Part shown: positions 7,450-15,684 of the stretch, in pieces
Numbering within the stretch: position 1 is the first letter of the stretch
Layout: every line of letters begins with the position of its first letter
Source of the DNA: an uncultured Selenomonadales bacterium
Lineage (GTDB): Bacteria; Bacillota; Negativicutes; Acidaminococcales; Acidaminococcaceae
Assembly: GCA_900315805.1 (NCBI GenBank)
Contig: ONAN01000002.1
Coordinates: 1 to 64,000 of the forward strand
Length of the DNA stretch: 64,000 nt
Direction of reading: 5' to 3'
Made by a program: the position numbers and the translations under genes
The notes under the pieces: model-generated
Told to the model about the DNA's origin: nothing
Database searches by the model: none
The model's input: only the letters and a program-made list of their open reading frames with translations

Positions 7450-8544
7450 TTAATCCTCACGTTCAATGACATCGATGGTACCGCCGCCCACGACGTTCTT
7501 CCCATCGTAGAAGACGACCGCCTGGCCCGGTGTCAGGGCACGCTGCGGCTCGTCGAAGGTGACGCGGATCTTTCCGTCCCCCAGGTCGGAGATGACGGCG
7601 CCCACGTCTTTGGCATGATAGCGCGGCTTGGCCGTGACATGCAGGGGTTCGGGCAGGGACGGCACGGAAATCAGGTTGCAGTCCGTGGCGATCAGGGAAC
7701 GGGCGAACAGGGCTTCCTGGGGCCCCACGTAGACGATGTTCCGTTCCAGATCCTTGCGGATCACGAACAGGGGATAGGCGTAGGCGATGCCCAGCCCCTT
7801 GCGCTGGCCGATCGTGTAATGGAGCTGCCCCTTGTGGGTGCCCAGTACTTCGCCCGTGTCCACATGGACGAAAGGACCCGGTTCGGGGTCCTTGCCGGTG
7901 ATGGTGCGGATGACCCGCGCATAGTCCCCGTCCGGCACGAAACAGATGTCCTGGCTGTCGGGTTTGCGCGCCGTCCGCAGGCCTGCCTCCCCGGCCCGCG
8001 CGCGGATTTCGTCCTTGTGCAGATGGCCCAGGGGGAACAGGGTGTGTGCCAGCTGTTCCTGCGAGAGGGTGTAGAGCATGTAGCTCTGGTCCTTTTTCTC
8101 GTCGTCGCCGCGCTGCAGCAGCCACCGGCCCGACGCCTCGTCGAAGGCGACGTTGGCGTAGTGCCCCGTGGCGATGTAGTCGCAGCCCAGCAGCTCCGCC
8201 TTGGGGTAGAGGCGGCCGAGCTTGACATCGCGGTTGCAGTCGACGCAGGGGTTCGGCGTGCGGCCGCGGTTGTACTCGTCGATGAAATGGTCGATGACGC
8301 AGTGGCGGAAGGCATCGCAGAAATTGAACACATAGAAGGGAATGCCCAGGCGGTGCGCCACCAGGCGCGCGTCTTCCGTGTCGGACAGGCTGCAGCAGCG
8401 GCTGTCCCCTTCCAGGCCGATGTCCTCGTTGCGGAACATGCGGAGCGTCACGCCCGTCACGTCGTAGCCCGCTTCCTGCAGGAGCAGGGCCGCCGTACTG
8501 CTGTCCACGCCGCCGCTCATGGCCATTAAAACTTTTTTACTCAT
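7450..8544 (-). CDS. mnmA: tRNA-specific 2-thiouridylase MnmA
   Basis: 364 residues. The PP-loop near the N-terminus (AMSGGVDSSTAALLL), the catalytic NPCVDCN cysteine and the second DSQDICFV cysteine segment are all present. MnmA puts sulfur on U34 of Lys, Glu and Gln tRNAs using persulfide from a cysteine desulfurase. A desulfurase gene (nifS) and cysK are close by, so this stretch looks like a sulfur-transfer neighbourhood. It is part of the minus-strand run behind the Rrf2 regulator. Confidence 0.96.
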   Translation of the reverse strand: MSKKVLMAMSGGVDSSTAALLLQEAGYDVTGVTLRMFRNEDIGLEGDSRCCSLSDTEDARLVAHRLGIPFYVFNFCDAFRHCVIDHFIDEYNRGRTPNPCVDCNRDVKLGRLYPKAELLGCDYIATGHYANVAFDEASGRWLLQRGDDEKKDQSYMLYTLSQEQLAHTLFPLGHLHKDEIRARAGEAGLRTARKPDSQDICFVPDGDYARVIRTITGKDPEPGPFVHVDTGEVLGTHKGQLHYTIGQRKGLGIAYAYPLFVIRKDLERNIVYVGPQEALFARSLIATDCNLISVPSLPEPLHVTAKPRYHAKDVGAVISDLGDGKIRVTFDEPQRALTPGQAVVFYDGKNVVGGGTIDVIERED

Positions 8545-8575
8545 AAGATGTATCCTTTACGGGGTACCGCAACCC

Positions 8576-9157
8576 TTATTTCTCGAAGGCGGCACACTGT
8601 TCGTTGATGGCGGCCTCGTCGGGCTTCATGGCTTCCATGGTGCGGGTCATGAGGTCGTCCAGGGACCAGCCCAGCAGTTCCGCGCCCTGTTTGATGACAT
8701 CGCGGGAGCAGCCGGCGGCAAAGCGTTTGTCCTTGAACTTCTTTTTCAGGGATTTGAGTTCCATGTCCTGGATGCTCTTGGACGGACGCACGAGGGCGCA
8801 GGCCCCGATGAGGCCCGTCAGTTCGTCGCAGGCGAACAGGACCTTTTCCATTTCGTGTTCCGGCTTGATGTCGACGCAGATGCCGTAGCCATGGCAGGCG
8901 ACGGCGCGGATCAGGCGTTCGTCCAGGCCGCGTTCCTTCATGATTTCCTGGCATTTGACGCAATGCTGTTCCGGATATTTTTCAAAATCCAGGTCGTGCA
9001 GCAGGCCGACGATGCCCCAGAAGTCCTTTTCTCCGCCATAGCCGAGTTCGTCGGCAAAGCGCCGCATGACGGCCTCCACCGTCAGGGCGTGGCGCAGATG
9101 GAAGGGGTCCTGGTTGAATTCGGTCAGTAATTTCCAAGCTTCTTCGCGGGTGATCAT
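8576..9157 (-). CDS. HD-domain (HDIG-like) hydrolase
   Basis: 193 residues. The HD motif is GIVGLLHDLDFEKYPEQH near residue 48, with His in NQDPFHLRHALTVEAVM upstream and AVACHGYG downstream. It belongs to the compact HDIG proteins seen next to tRNA-modification and central genes; substrate unknown. It is different from the HD protein at 5709-6206. It lies between cysK and mnmA with gaps of 54 and 31 bases. Confidence 0.85.
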   Translation of the reverse strand: MITREEAWKLLTEFNQDPFHLRHALTVEAVMRRFADELGYGGEKDFWGIVGLLHDLDFEKYPEQHCVKCQEIMKERGLDERLIRAVACHGYGICVDIKPEHEMEKVLFACDELTGLIGACALVRPSKSIQDMELKSLKKKFKDKRFAAGCSRDVIKQGAELLGWSLDDLMTRTMEAMKPDEAAINEQCAAFEK

Positions 9158-9211
9158 TCTCTGTTTCCTACCTCTCTTTTGCGATGTACGGCAGCGCGCC
9201 GTCTTTCTTTA

Positions 9212-10144
9212 TTATTTTACGAAGCCCGGCGTGGACAGGTAGCGTTCGCCCGTATCGGGGAGCAGCGCCACGATGACTTTGCCGGCGTTCTCTTTGCGTT
9301 TGGACAGTTCGACGGCGGCATGGAGGGCCGCGCCGGAGGAGATGCCCGTGAGCAGGCCTTCGCATTTGGCCAGGGCCTGGGTCGTGGCAAAAGCGTCGTC
9401 GGACTTGATGGTCATGATTTCGTCGACCACGTCGCGGTGGAAGTTGCCCGGCACGAAGTTGGCGCCGATGCCCTGGATCTTATGCGGGCCGGCGTGTCCC
9501 TGGGAGAGCATGGGCGAATCGTAGGGTTCCACGGCGACGATCTGCACGGCCGGGTTCTGTTTCTTTAAATAAGCGCCGACACCGGACACGGTACCGCCGG
9601 AGCCCACGCCGGCGACGAAGATGTCCACCTTGCCGTCCGTGTCGCGCCAGATTTCGGGACCCGTCGTCGCTTCGTGCACGTTCGGGTTCGACGGGTTGTC
9701 GAACTGGCTCGGAATCCAGGAGCCGGGGATGGACTTGTGCAGTTCCGCCGCCTTGTCGAGGGCGCCCTTCATGCCCTGGGAGCCGGGGGTCAGGACGAGT
9801 TCCGCCCCGTAGGCCTTGGCCAGATTGCGCCGTTCCAGGGACATGGTTTCCGGCATGGTCAGGATCAGCTTGAAGCCCCAGGCCGCGGCCACGGCGGCGA
9901 GGCCGATACCCGTGTTGCCGCTGGTCGGCTCGATGAGCGTGGCGCCCGGTTTGATGATGCCCGCGTCCAGGGCATCTTTCACCATGGCTTTGGCGATGCG
10001 GTCCTTGGCGCTGCCGGCCGGGTTGAAGTATTCCAGCTTGGCCAGGATCTTCGCTCCGCCGGCATATAGTTTATTGAAGTTTTTCGTTTCCAACAGCGGC
10101 GTGTTGCCGATTAAGTCCGTAATGCTTGCTGCGATGTGTGCCAT
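9212..10144 (-). CDS. cysK: Cysteine synthase A
   Basis: 310 residues from the ATG at 10144; AAAGGAAG is eight bases away, and a second ATG at 10150 is too close to it. Motifs: TDLIGNTPLLE, the PLP lysine in NPAGSAKDRIA (about residue 43), the substrate loop EPTSGNTGIGLA and the PLP phosphate site GVGSGGTVSG. It makes cysteine from O-acetylserine and sulfide. It is directly behind the Rrf2-type regulator (32 bases), suggesting control of cysteine supply with Fe-S status. Confidence 0.95.
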   Translation of the reverse strand: MAHIAASITDLIGNTPLLETKNFNKLYAGGAKILAKLEYFNPAGSAKDRIAKAMVKDALDAGIIKPGATLIEPTSGNTGIGLAAVAAAWGFKLILTMPETMSLERRNLAKAYGAELVLTPGSQGMKGALDKAAELHKSIPGSWIPSQFDNPSNPNVHEATTGPEIWRDTDGKVDIFVAGVGSGGTVSGVGAYLKKQNPAVQIVAVEPYDSPMLSQGHAGPHKIQGIGANFVPGNFHRDVVDEIMTIKSDDAFATTQALAKCEGLLTGISSGAALHAAVELSKRKENAGKVIVALLPDTGERYLSTPGFVK

Positions 10145-10176
10145 ATCCATTCTTCCTTTCTGATGCGGTCCTACGG

Positions 10177-10611
10177 TCAGATGACGTAGTTGCCGCCGCC
10201 TTTTTCATTATACTTTTTCACCAGGTCGGCCAGCGTGATGTTGTCGACCACATTGTTGACGGCTTCTTCAATCTTGGCCCAGACTTCTACGGTGACGCAG
10301 GCCTTGGCCATGCTGCAGGGGCTGTTCTGGTCCAGACAGGCGACCGGCGCCAGGCTGCCTTCGGTCGTCCGCAGAATATCGCCTACGGTGTACTCTTCGG
10401 GCGGACGGGACAGATGGTAGCCGCCCTGGGCGCCGCGGGCGCTGGTCACGTAACCGGCGCGGCTGAGCTGGGTGATGATCTGCTCCAGGTACTTATCGGA
10501 AATGTTCTGACGTTGCGAAATGGCTTTCAGCGGCGTGAAGCCGCAGTCATAATGAAGCGCCAGGTCGAGCATGAGACGGGTGGCGTAACGGCCTTTTGTC
10601 GAAATCCTCAT
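10177..10611 (-). CDS. Rrf2/IscR-type regulator with cysteine cluster
   Basis: 144 residues with the Rrf2 winged helix (MRISTKGRYATRLMLDLA, ISDKYLEQIITQL, GAQGGYHLSR). Three cysteines near residues 93-106, spaced C-x6-C-x5-C, are in the place where IscR binds a [2Fe-2S] cluster, so an Fe-S sensor is likely. CymR-type cysteine control is an alternative given the cysK neighbour. It is divergent from nifS with a shared 144-base control region. Confidence 0.9.
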   Translation of the reverse strand: MRISTKGRYATRLMLDLALHYDCGFTPLKAISQRQNISDKYLEQIITQLSRAGYVTSARGAQGGYHLSRPPEEYTVGDILRTTEGSLAPVACLDQNSPCSMAKACVTVEVWAKIEEAVNNVVDNITLADLVKKYNEKGGGNYVI

Positions 10612-10672
10612 GGCGGGAACCTCCTTTTTGATGCTATGGAACCCCGCATGGAAAGCGGGTTTAGACTTGATT

Positions 10673-10703
10673 TTGACAATATCCCTTTCGATATACTATT
10701 ATA
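10673..10703. promoter_or_regulatory. Overlapping divergent promoters of nifS and the Rrf2 gene
   Basis: On the plus strand TTGACA (10673-10678) and TATTAT (10697-10702) are 18 bases apart, upstream of nifS. On the minus strand TATAAT (10703-10698) overlaps the same bases and could serve the Rrf2 gene, although its -35 is not clear. A regulator bound here would affect both directions. Confidence 0.6.
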
Positions 10704-10755
10704 TTACTATGAATACAGTGAATTAGCAAGAATTTTATTTCAAGGAGACCCGGTT

Positions 10756-11928
10756 ATGGAAGTATATCTCGATAATGCGGCCACGACGGCCGTCCTGCCG
10801 GAAATCGCCGCGGCCATGGCGGATATCATGATCCGGCGCTACGGCAACCCGTCGGGCGTCTATAAACAGAGCCGCGAGGCGGCAGAAATCGTGTTGGAAG
10901 CGCGCACGCAGGTGGCGGACCTGCTGGGCGCCGCCCCGCAGGAAATCTATTTCACGGGCGGCGGCAGCGAAGGGGACAACATGCTCCTGCGCGGCGCCGC
11001 GCACTGTTACCGGCACAAAGGGAAGCACATCATCACGACGCAGATCGAGCACCACGCCGTGCTCAACACCTGCAAGGCCCTGGAAAAAGAGGGCTTCGAG
11101 GTCACGTACCTGCCGGTGTCCGCCGGGGGCCGGATCGACCCGGCCGCGGTGGAACAGGCCATCCGCAAGGACACGGTTTTGATTTCCGTCATGTACGCGA
11201 ACAACGAGACCGGCGTCCTGCAGCCCGTCCGGGAGGTGGGGGACATCGCCCGCGCGAAGGGGATCCTGTTCCATACGGACGCCGTCCAGGCCGCGGGCCA
11301 CGTGCCCATCGACGTGGAGGCGGACCATATCGACCTGCTGACCCTGACGGCCCACAAATTCCACGGGCCGAAGGGCTGCGGCGCCGTCTATATCCGCCGC
11401 GGCACCGTCATGGAACCCCTCGTGTACGGCGGGCCCCAGGAACGGGGCTGGCGCGCCGGGACGGAAAATGTGCCCGGCATCTACGGCCTGGGCAGGGCGG
11501 CAGCGCACGCCCGGCAGGTCATGGCCACGGTGGCGGAACGGGTGCAGGGCCTGCGGGACCTGCTCATCCGGCGCGTCCTCACGGAAATCCCCGGCACGGA
11601 GCTCAACGGCAGCCGGACGGGGCGCCTGCCCAACAACGCCAACTTCCTCATCCGGGGCGTGAGCGGCGAAGAGATGCTGCTCCTCCTGGATTTCGCGGAT
11701 ATCGCGGCGTCGGTCGGCAGCGCCTGCGCCAGCGGCAGCCTCGACCCGTCCCACGTGCTGCTCGCCATGGGCCGTTCGCCCGAAGAGGCGGCGGGCAGCC
11801 TGCGCCTCACCCTGTCGGAATTCACGACGGAAACGGAAATCAACTACACCGTGGACAAGCTGAAAGAAGTCGTGGAACGGCTGCGCGCGGCCGAACGGGA
11901 CGGCGACCCCCGCGGGACGGTGCGTTGA
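10756..11928 (+). CDS. nifS: Cysteine desulfurase, NifS/IscS family
   Basis: 390 residues from the ATG at 10756 with CAAGGAGA in front. YLDNAATTAVLP opens the protein. The PLP lysine is in LTAHKFHGPKG and the catalytic cysteine in GSACASGSLDPSHVL near residue 325. The enzyme takes sulfur from cysteine for Fe-S clusters and tRNA thiolation. No iscU follows, so the scaffold must be elsewhere. The nearby partners are cysK and mnmA on the other strand. Confidence 0.95.
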   Translation: MEVYLDNAATTAVLPEIAAAMADIMIRRYGNPSGVYKQSREAAEIVLEARTQVADLLGAAPQEIYFTGGGSEGDNMLLRGAAHCYRHKGKHIITTQIEHHAVLNTCKALEKEGFEVTYLPVSAGGRIDPAAVEQAIRKDTVLISVMYANNETGVLQPVREVGDIARAKGILFHTDAVQAAGHVPIDVEADHIDLLTLTAHKFHGPKGCGAVYIRRGTVMEPLVYGGPQERGWRAGTENVPGIYGLGRAAAHARQVMATVAERVQGLRDLLIRRVLTEIPGTELNGSRTGRLPNNANFLIRGVSGEEMLLLLDFADIAASVGSACASGSLDPSHVLLAMGRSPEEAAGSLRLTLSEFTTETEINYTVDKLKEVVERLRAAERDGDPRGTVR

Positions 11929-11986
11929 TAGCGCCGCCTCAATGTGGTACAATGGTACAAGCATTTGATTTCAGGAGGATGGCACC

Positions 11987-12430
11987 ATGGTGGATGCAAA
12001 AGCACTGGACCGCGAATTCAAGCGGTATATGGATATGTACAAGGCGGACCCCGAACTGGGCAAGCTGATGATGAAGCTGTCGTACCAGGAACTGTTCAAC
12101 GACCAGTTCCTGCAGAAAAACAGCAAATTCAAGAACCTGGACGACATGTTGTTCCGCGGCGGCTTCGGCCTCACGAACGCCATGGAGATCGAACAGGTCA
12201 ACCAGGACAAGTGGAACGAGTATATCGCCGCCAACACGGACTGCAGAACGTGGCACCAGTTCGGCAAACTGGCCATGATCGACTGGATGAAGACGGTCAT
12301 CAAGCTCGTGGGCCAGGTCAAAAAGAAGGAAGCCGCCGAAGCGAAGGAAAAGGCCCGCGAGGCCAAAAAGGAAGCCAAGGCAGCCAACAAGGCCGAAGCG
12401 GAACAGGCCGGCGCTTCCGACAAGAAGTAA
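11987..12430 (+). CDS. Small charged protein of unknown function
   Basis: 147 residues. A helical, aromatic-containing N-terminal part (YMDMYKADPELGKLMMKLSYQ) is followed by a Lys/Glu/Ala tail from about residue 105 (KKKEAAEAKEKAREAKKEAK) that should be a charged helix or disordered. There is no signal peptide or membrane segment. GGAGGATGG lies before the ATG. It stands 58 bases after nifS and may be read through from it. I do not recognise a family. Confidence 0.7.
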   Translation: MVDAKALDREFKRYMDMYKADPELGKLMMKLSYQELFNDQFLQKNSKFKNLDDMLFRGGFGLTNAMEIEQVNQDKWNEYIAANTDCRTWHQFGKLAMIDWMKTVIKLVGQVKKKEAAEAKEKAREAKKEAKAANKAEAEQAGASDKK

Positions 12431-12525
12431 CGGATCCGGAGGCCGGAAAAGGAAACAGACAGGCGCCGCAGCCGCGTATTGGCAAACGGAAAACGGAATA
12501 AGCGAACATTCTTTCTAAAATTCTC

Positions 12526-12554
12526 TTGACAAACGAACACGTGCAAGCTACAAT
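12526..12554 (+). promoter_or_regulatory. Sigma-70 promoter of the YneA-like gene
   Basis: TTGACA (12526-12531) and TACAAT (12549-12554) are exactly 17 bases apart, with the expected start at about 12561, inside the LexA-type box. A CGAACA half-site at 12534 lies in the spacer. Confidence 0.8.
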
Positions 12555-12562
12555 ACAGATAG

Positions 12563-12576
12563 CGAACAGATGTTTT
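12563..12576 (+). promoter_or_regulatory. LexA (DinR)-type box
   Basis: CGAACAGATGTTTT matches the Firmicutes SOS consensus CGAACRNRYGTTYC at all but the last base. It overlaps the predicted transcription start of the LysM gene. Two further CGAACA half-sites are at 12503 and 12534, about 30 bases apart. Confidence 0.65.
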
Positions 12577-12592
12577 GAAAGGAGAGAGAAAG

Positions 12593-12907
12593 ATGAAAAA
12601 GAGTTTACTCGCTTTCCTGCTCGGTGCTATCCTGAGCGCCGGCTTCACATATATGAACGTTTCCGCTTCCCCCGTGGTCTATGAACAGCAGGCCGTGACG
12701 GTTCATGCCGGCGACACCCTGTGGACCATCGCCTCCCGGTGGAGCGGCAAGGACGAGGATGTCCGCGAAGTCGTGGAACGCATCCGTACGGCGAACCAGA
12801 TGGAAGGCACGAACATCCGTGCCGGCCAGCAGCTGGTCGTTCCGGTGCGCCGCCCCGCGGCAGACAATAAAAAGACCGCACAGCCGGTCAAGGTGGCTGT
12901 ACGGTAA
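12593..12907 (+). CDS. YneA-like LysM membrane protein, probable SOS cell-division inhibitor
   Basis: 104 residues from the ATG at 12593 (GGAGAG nine bases upstream). One N-terminal hydrophobic segment (about 4-25) is followed by a single LysM domain (VTVHAGDTLWTIASRW to AGQQLVVPV) and a short basic tail. Bacillus YneA is a protein of similar size and layout that is induced by DNA damage and delays division. A strong promoter overlapped by a LexA-type box supports the same role here. The alternative is a generic wall-binding LysM protein. Confidence 0.75.
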   Translation: MKKSLLAFLLGAILSAGFTYMNVSASPVVYEQQAVTVHAGDTLWTIASRWSGKDEDVREVVERIRTANQMEGTNIRAGQQLVVPVRRPAADNKKTAQPVKVAVR

Positions 12908-12919
12908 CAATTGAACCCG

Positions 12920-13924
12920 TTATTTCCTGGTAAGTTTCTCCCAGTAGTTCCCGGGTACGACGATGTCGTGCCCGGGGATTTTTTTTGCGTCGAAGAGGGG
13001 AATCAGGTCGGCGGCCTTCAGCGGTTCGTAATGGTCGATCTGGCCCAGCAAAAAGGCCAGGTACCCGATCAGCGGTTCCGGTTCGGGGCAGAGGGAGCGC
13101 AGAAAGCCCACGTCGGCTGCCTTTTCCCGTTTGGCCAGGCGTTCGCCGGCCGGCGAGACCAAAAGCGGCAGGTGCAGATAGGACGGCGCCGGAAACCCGA
13201 AGAGGCGGAACAGGTAGAGCTGCGGCGCGGCGGAACTCATCAGGTCCCAGCCGCGGACGACCTGGGTCACGCCCATGAGGCCGTCGTCGATGGTGACGGC
13301 CAGCTGGTAGGCGAAGACGCCGTCGCTGCGCCGCACAATGATGTCGCCCCAGTCGGTGGCGAGGCGGTACTGCTGCGGGCCGTAGTGGCCGTCCGTGAAG
13401 GCGATCGTTTCGTCCGGCAGGATCAGGCGGTACGCCGGGTGGCGGCGTTTGGCCCTGGCAGCTACTTGGTCCGGCGTCAGGCTGCGGCAGGTGCCCTTGT
13501 AGACGAACCGGCCGTCACTGGCGTGGGGCGCGTCCGCCACATGGAGCTGGGCACGGCTGCAGAAGCAGGGGTACAGGTGGCCGGCGCGGCGGAGTTCCTC
13601 AAAGTAATACGTATAGATATCGCTGCGTTCGCTCTGGTAGGGGACCACGTCGTTGTCCCATGTAAGGCCGAGCCATTCCAAATCTGCGCGGATCTTGTCC
13701 GCGAAGGGACGGGGGCAGCGCATGGGATCCAGGTCCTCCATGCGCAGCAGGAAATCACCGCCCCGGCTTTTGGCGCAGAGCCACGCAGCCAGCGCGGTAT
13801 AGATATTGCCCAGATGCATGCGTCCGCTGGGCGAAGGGGCGAAACGCCCGCAGGGCGGTGTATGCTGTTCCCGTTGCCATTTTGCCGCTTCCGTTTCGGT
13901 ACATCTCCTTTTTCCTACTATCAA
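12920..13924 (-). CDS. gluQ: Glutamyl-Q tRNA(Asp) synthetase
   Basis: About 334 residues with class I synthetase signatures (GRFAPSPSGRMHLGN, a KREKA form of KMSKS) and a CxC...C zinc site (PCFCSRA, KGTCR). It lacks the anticodon-binding domain of GltX, as expected for GluQ, which glutamylates queuosine 34 of tRNA-Asp. The start is uncertain: in this frame only a TTG at 13924 precedes the catalytic region. The good AAAAGGAG site lies inside the frame after it, with no ordinary start codon at the right distance. It is convergent with the LysM gene. Confidence 0.85.
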   Translation of the reverse strand: MIVGKRRCTETEAAKWQREQHTPPCGRFAPSPSGRMHLGNIYTALAAWLCAKSRGGDFLLRMEDLDPMRCPRPFADKIRADLEWLGLTWDNDVVPYQSERSDIYTYYFEELRRAGHLYPCFCSRAQLHVADAPHASDGRFVYKGTCRSLTPDQVAARAKRRHPAYRLILPDETIAFTDGHYGPQQYRLATDWGDIIVRRSDGVFAYQLAVTIDDGLMGVTQVVRGWDLMSSAAPQLYLFRLFGFPAPSYLHLPLLVSPAGERLAKREKAADVGFLRSLCPEPEPLIGYLAFLLGQIDHYEPLKAADLIPLFDAKKIPGHDIVVPGNYWEKLTRK

Positions 13925-14054
13925 TTAGTTCATAAATTTTTCGTTATTATTATAACACGGGGATAGTATAATAAAAGGGAAATGGACCGGCGCGACAGCC
14001 TCCCAAGGGGCGGCCGGACCGGTGGACAATACAGCGGAATGGGGTGTGGCGCAT

Positions 14055-15455
14055 ATGAGCGACGAAGAAAAGAAGAATTTGAACGAAGAGACGGCGGAAC
14101 AGGCCGAAACGGCGGACGAAGCCAAAGCGGAAGCAGCGGCGGAACAGGCCGAAACGGCGGAAGCCGCGGCGGACGCGGCGGAAGGAGCCGAAACCGAAGA
14201 AAAGACGGAGGAAACGGCCGAAGCCGCTGAGGAAACGGCGGAAGAAGACGAAGAAACGAAACCGGAAGAAGCGGAAGAAGCGGAACCGGAAACGAAGCCG
14301 GAGCCGCTGAAAGATATCGACACGGAATGGGAGGCAGAAAAGATCTGCCGCTGGGGCGCGGCCCGGGCGAGCGTCATCGTCGTGGCGCCGCTGCTGGGCA
14401 GCATGGCCCTCATCGCCAACGAGGTCTATATGATCACCCGCCTGGCGGACCTGCGGGGCATCACCCTGTCCGAGGGCGCGGCCATGGGCCTTTTGGGTTC
14501 CCTGGGTGCCACGTTCGTGGGCCAGTCCGTGGCGACGATCATCCCCATGCCGGCTTTGCAGATTCCCCTGGCCATCTCCATCACGTACGGCGTCGGCAAG
14601 GCTGCCAATGCCTGGCTGAAGGCCGGCCGTCCGGAAGATATCGCCGCCTTCCGCGAAGTCTATGAAAAGGCCCGCAAGGAAGGGGCCGACAATGCGGACA
14701 CGTTCAGCAAAATGGACTGCCGCAACAAACCGCTGGGCGACGAAACGAAGAAGTTCGACATCCACGAGTTGAAGGAACAGGTCAAGAACCTGAATTCCGA
14801 AGACATCTTCAATAATGTGAAGGCCAAGGCGGACAAGGCTGAAAGCAGCATTTCCGCCCGCCTGCGCGACATCAACGAGCGCATTGTGAATCCCCTGAAG
14901 AACAAGAGCGACCGCTGGCTGTCCGCCCAGAACTGGAAACAGCTGTCCCGGGGCGAACTGGTCATCCCCTATTCGGAAATCCGCTGGTACATGGTCCAGG
15001 CCCTGGCCGGCAGCGACTTCGCCCTCCTCGACATCGGGTACCAGGCGCCGGACTACATGACGATGGAGCTGCAGCATAATTCCTACGGCACGTTGTCGCT
15101 GAAGCTGTCGATCCTGGATTTCTTCGTGGACCAGAGCGAAGCGACGGCCCATATCAAGGTGGAAGGCTTCGATATCTTCAACAACGAGTTTGCCTCCCTC
15201 ATCGTCAACACGATCGGGGACAAGCTGATCCTGGGTATCCTGGACCTGGCGTTTGACAAGGTGACCATCGAGAACAAGGATGTCGTCACGACCTACGAGG
15301 ACGGCGTCATCGGCCTCGACTTCACGAAGACCCTGCAGGAAAGCAAGCTGGGCAAGACGCGCTTCCTGGAAAAGTCCGTGCTCGACGTGCTGCATTTCAC
15401 GGATCTGAGCGTCGTGGCGGAAGGCCTGAAGCTGAAGGCGACGGTCAAACTGTAA
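14055..15455 (+). CDS. Membrane protein with acidic N-terminus and DUF697-like helical hairpin
   Basis: 466 residues from the ATG at 14055; a GTG at 14022 is possible. Residues 1-90 are almost only Glu, Ala and Thr, low complexity and strongly acidic. A hydrophobic block (about 105-180) with ASVIVVAPLLGSMALIANE and GLLGSLGATFVGQ resembles the DUF697/YcjF helical hairpin. A basic stretch follows. The C-terminal 180 residues (from SRGELVIPYSEIRWYMVQAL) look like a soluble beta-rich domain I do not recognise. It is expressed alone and followed by a terminator. Function unknown. Confidence 0.7.
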   Translation: MSDEEKKNLNEETAEQAETADEAKAEAAAEQAETAEAAADAAEGAETEEKTEETAEAAEETAEEDEETKPEEAEEAEPETKPEPLKDIDTEWEAEKICRWGAARASVIVVAPLLGSMALIANEVYMITRLADLRGITLSEGAAMGLLGSLGATFVGQSVATIIPMPALQIPLAISITYGVGKAANAWLKAGRPEDIAAFREVYEKARKEGADNADTFSKMDCRNKPLGDETKKFDIHELKEQVKNLNSEDIFNNVKAKADKAESSISARLRDINERIVNPLKNKSDRWLSAQNWKQLSRGELVIPYSEIRWYMVQALAGSDFALLDIGYQAPDYMTMELQHNSYGTLSLKLSILDFFVDQSEATAHIKVEGFDIFNNEFASLIVNTIGDKLILGILDLAFDKVTIENKDVVTTYEDGVIGLDFTKTLQESKLGKTRFLEKSVLDVLHFTDLSVVAEGLKLKATVKL

Positions 15456-15519
15456 GGGCTTCTGTCAGGATGGGCTTTTGCGGAGGGGCGGCTTGTACCT
15501 CTCTCCGAAACCGGAATCC

Positions 15520-15556
15520 AACGGCGGACATTGCAACAGCGGCGTCTGCCGTTTTT
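15520..15556 (+). terminator. Intrinsic terminator
   Basis: A ten-pair stem (15520-15529 with 15544-15553, one G-T pair) runs into five Ts. It ends the 14055-15455 transcript. Confidence 0.7.
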
Positions 15557-15590
15557 CCGTTCCGGAACCGGTTTGTTTTGGCGGGCAATT

Positions 15591-15619
15591 TTGCCAAATT
15601 CCTTTAGATGTAGTAAAAT
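15591..15619 (+). promoter_or_regulatory. Promoter of the yybS-gdpP-rplI-dnaB operon
   Basis: TTGCCA (15591-15596) and TAAAAT (15614-15619) are 17 bases apart. The yybS-like start is 66 bases further on. Confidence 0.6.
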
Positions 15620-15684
15620 ATATAGGCCTAATGTCTGCCCGGAGTGTTTCAGTCCCGGGCTTTGTTGTTCAACCGGAGGAAATC

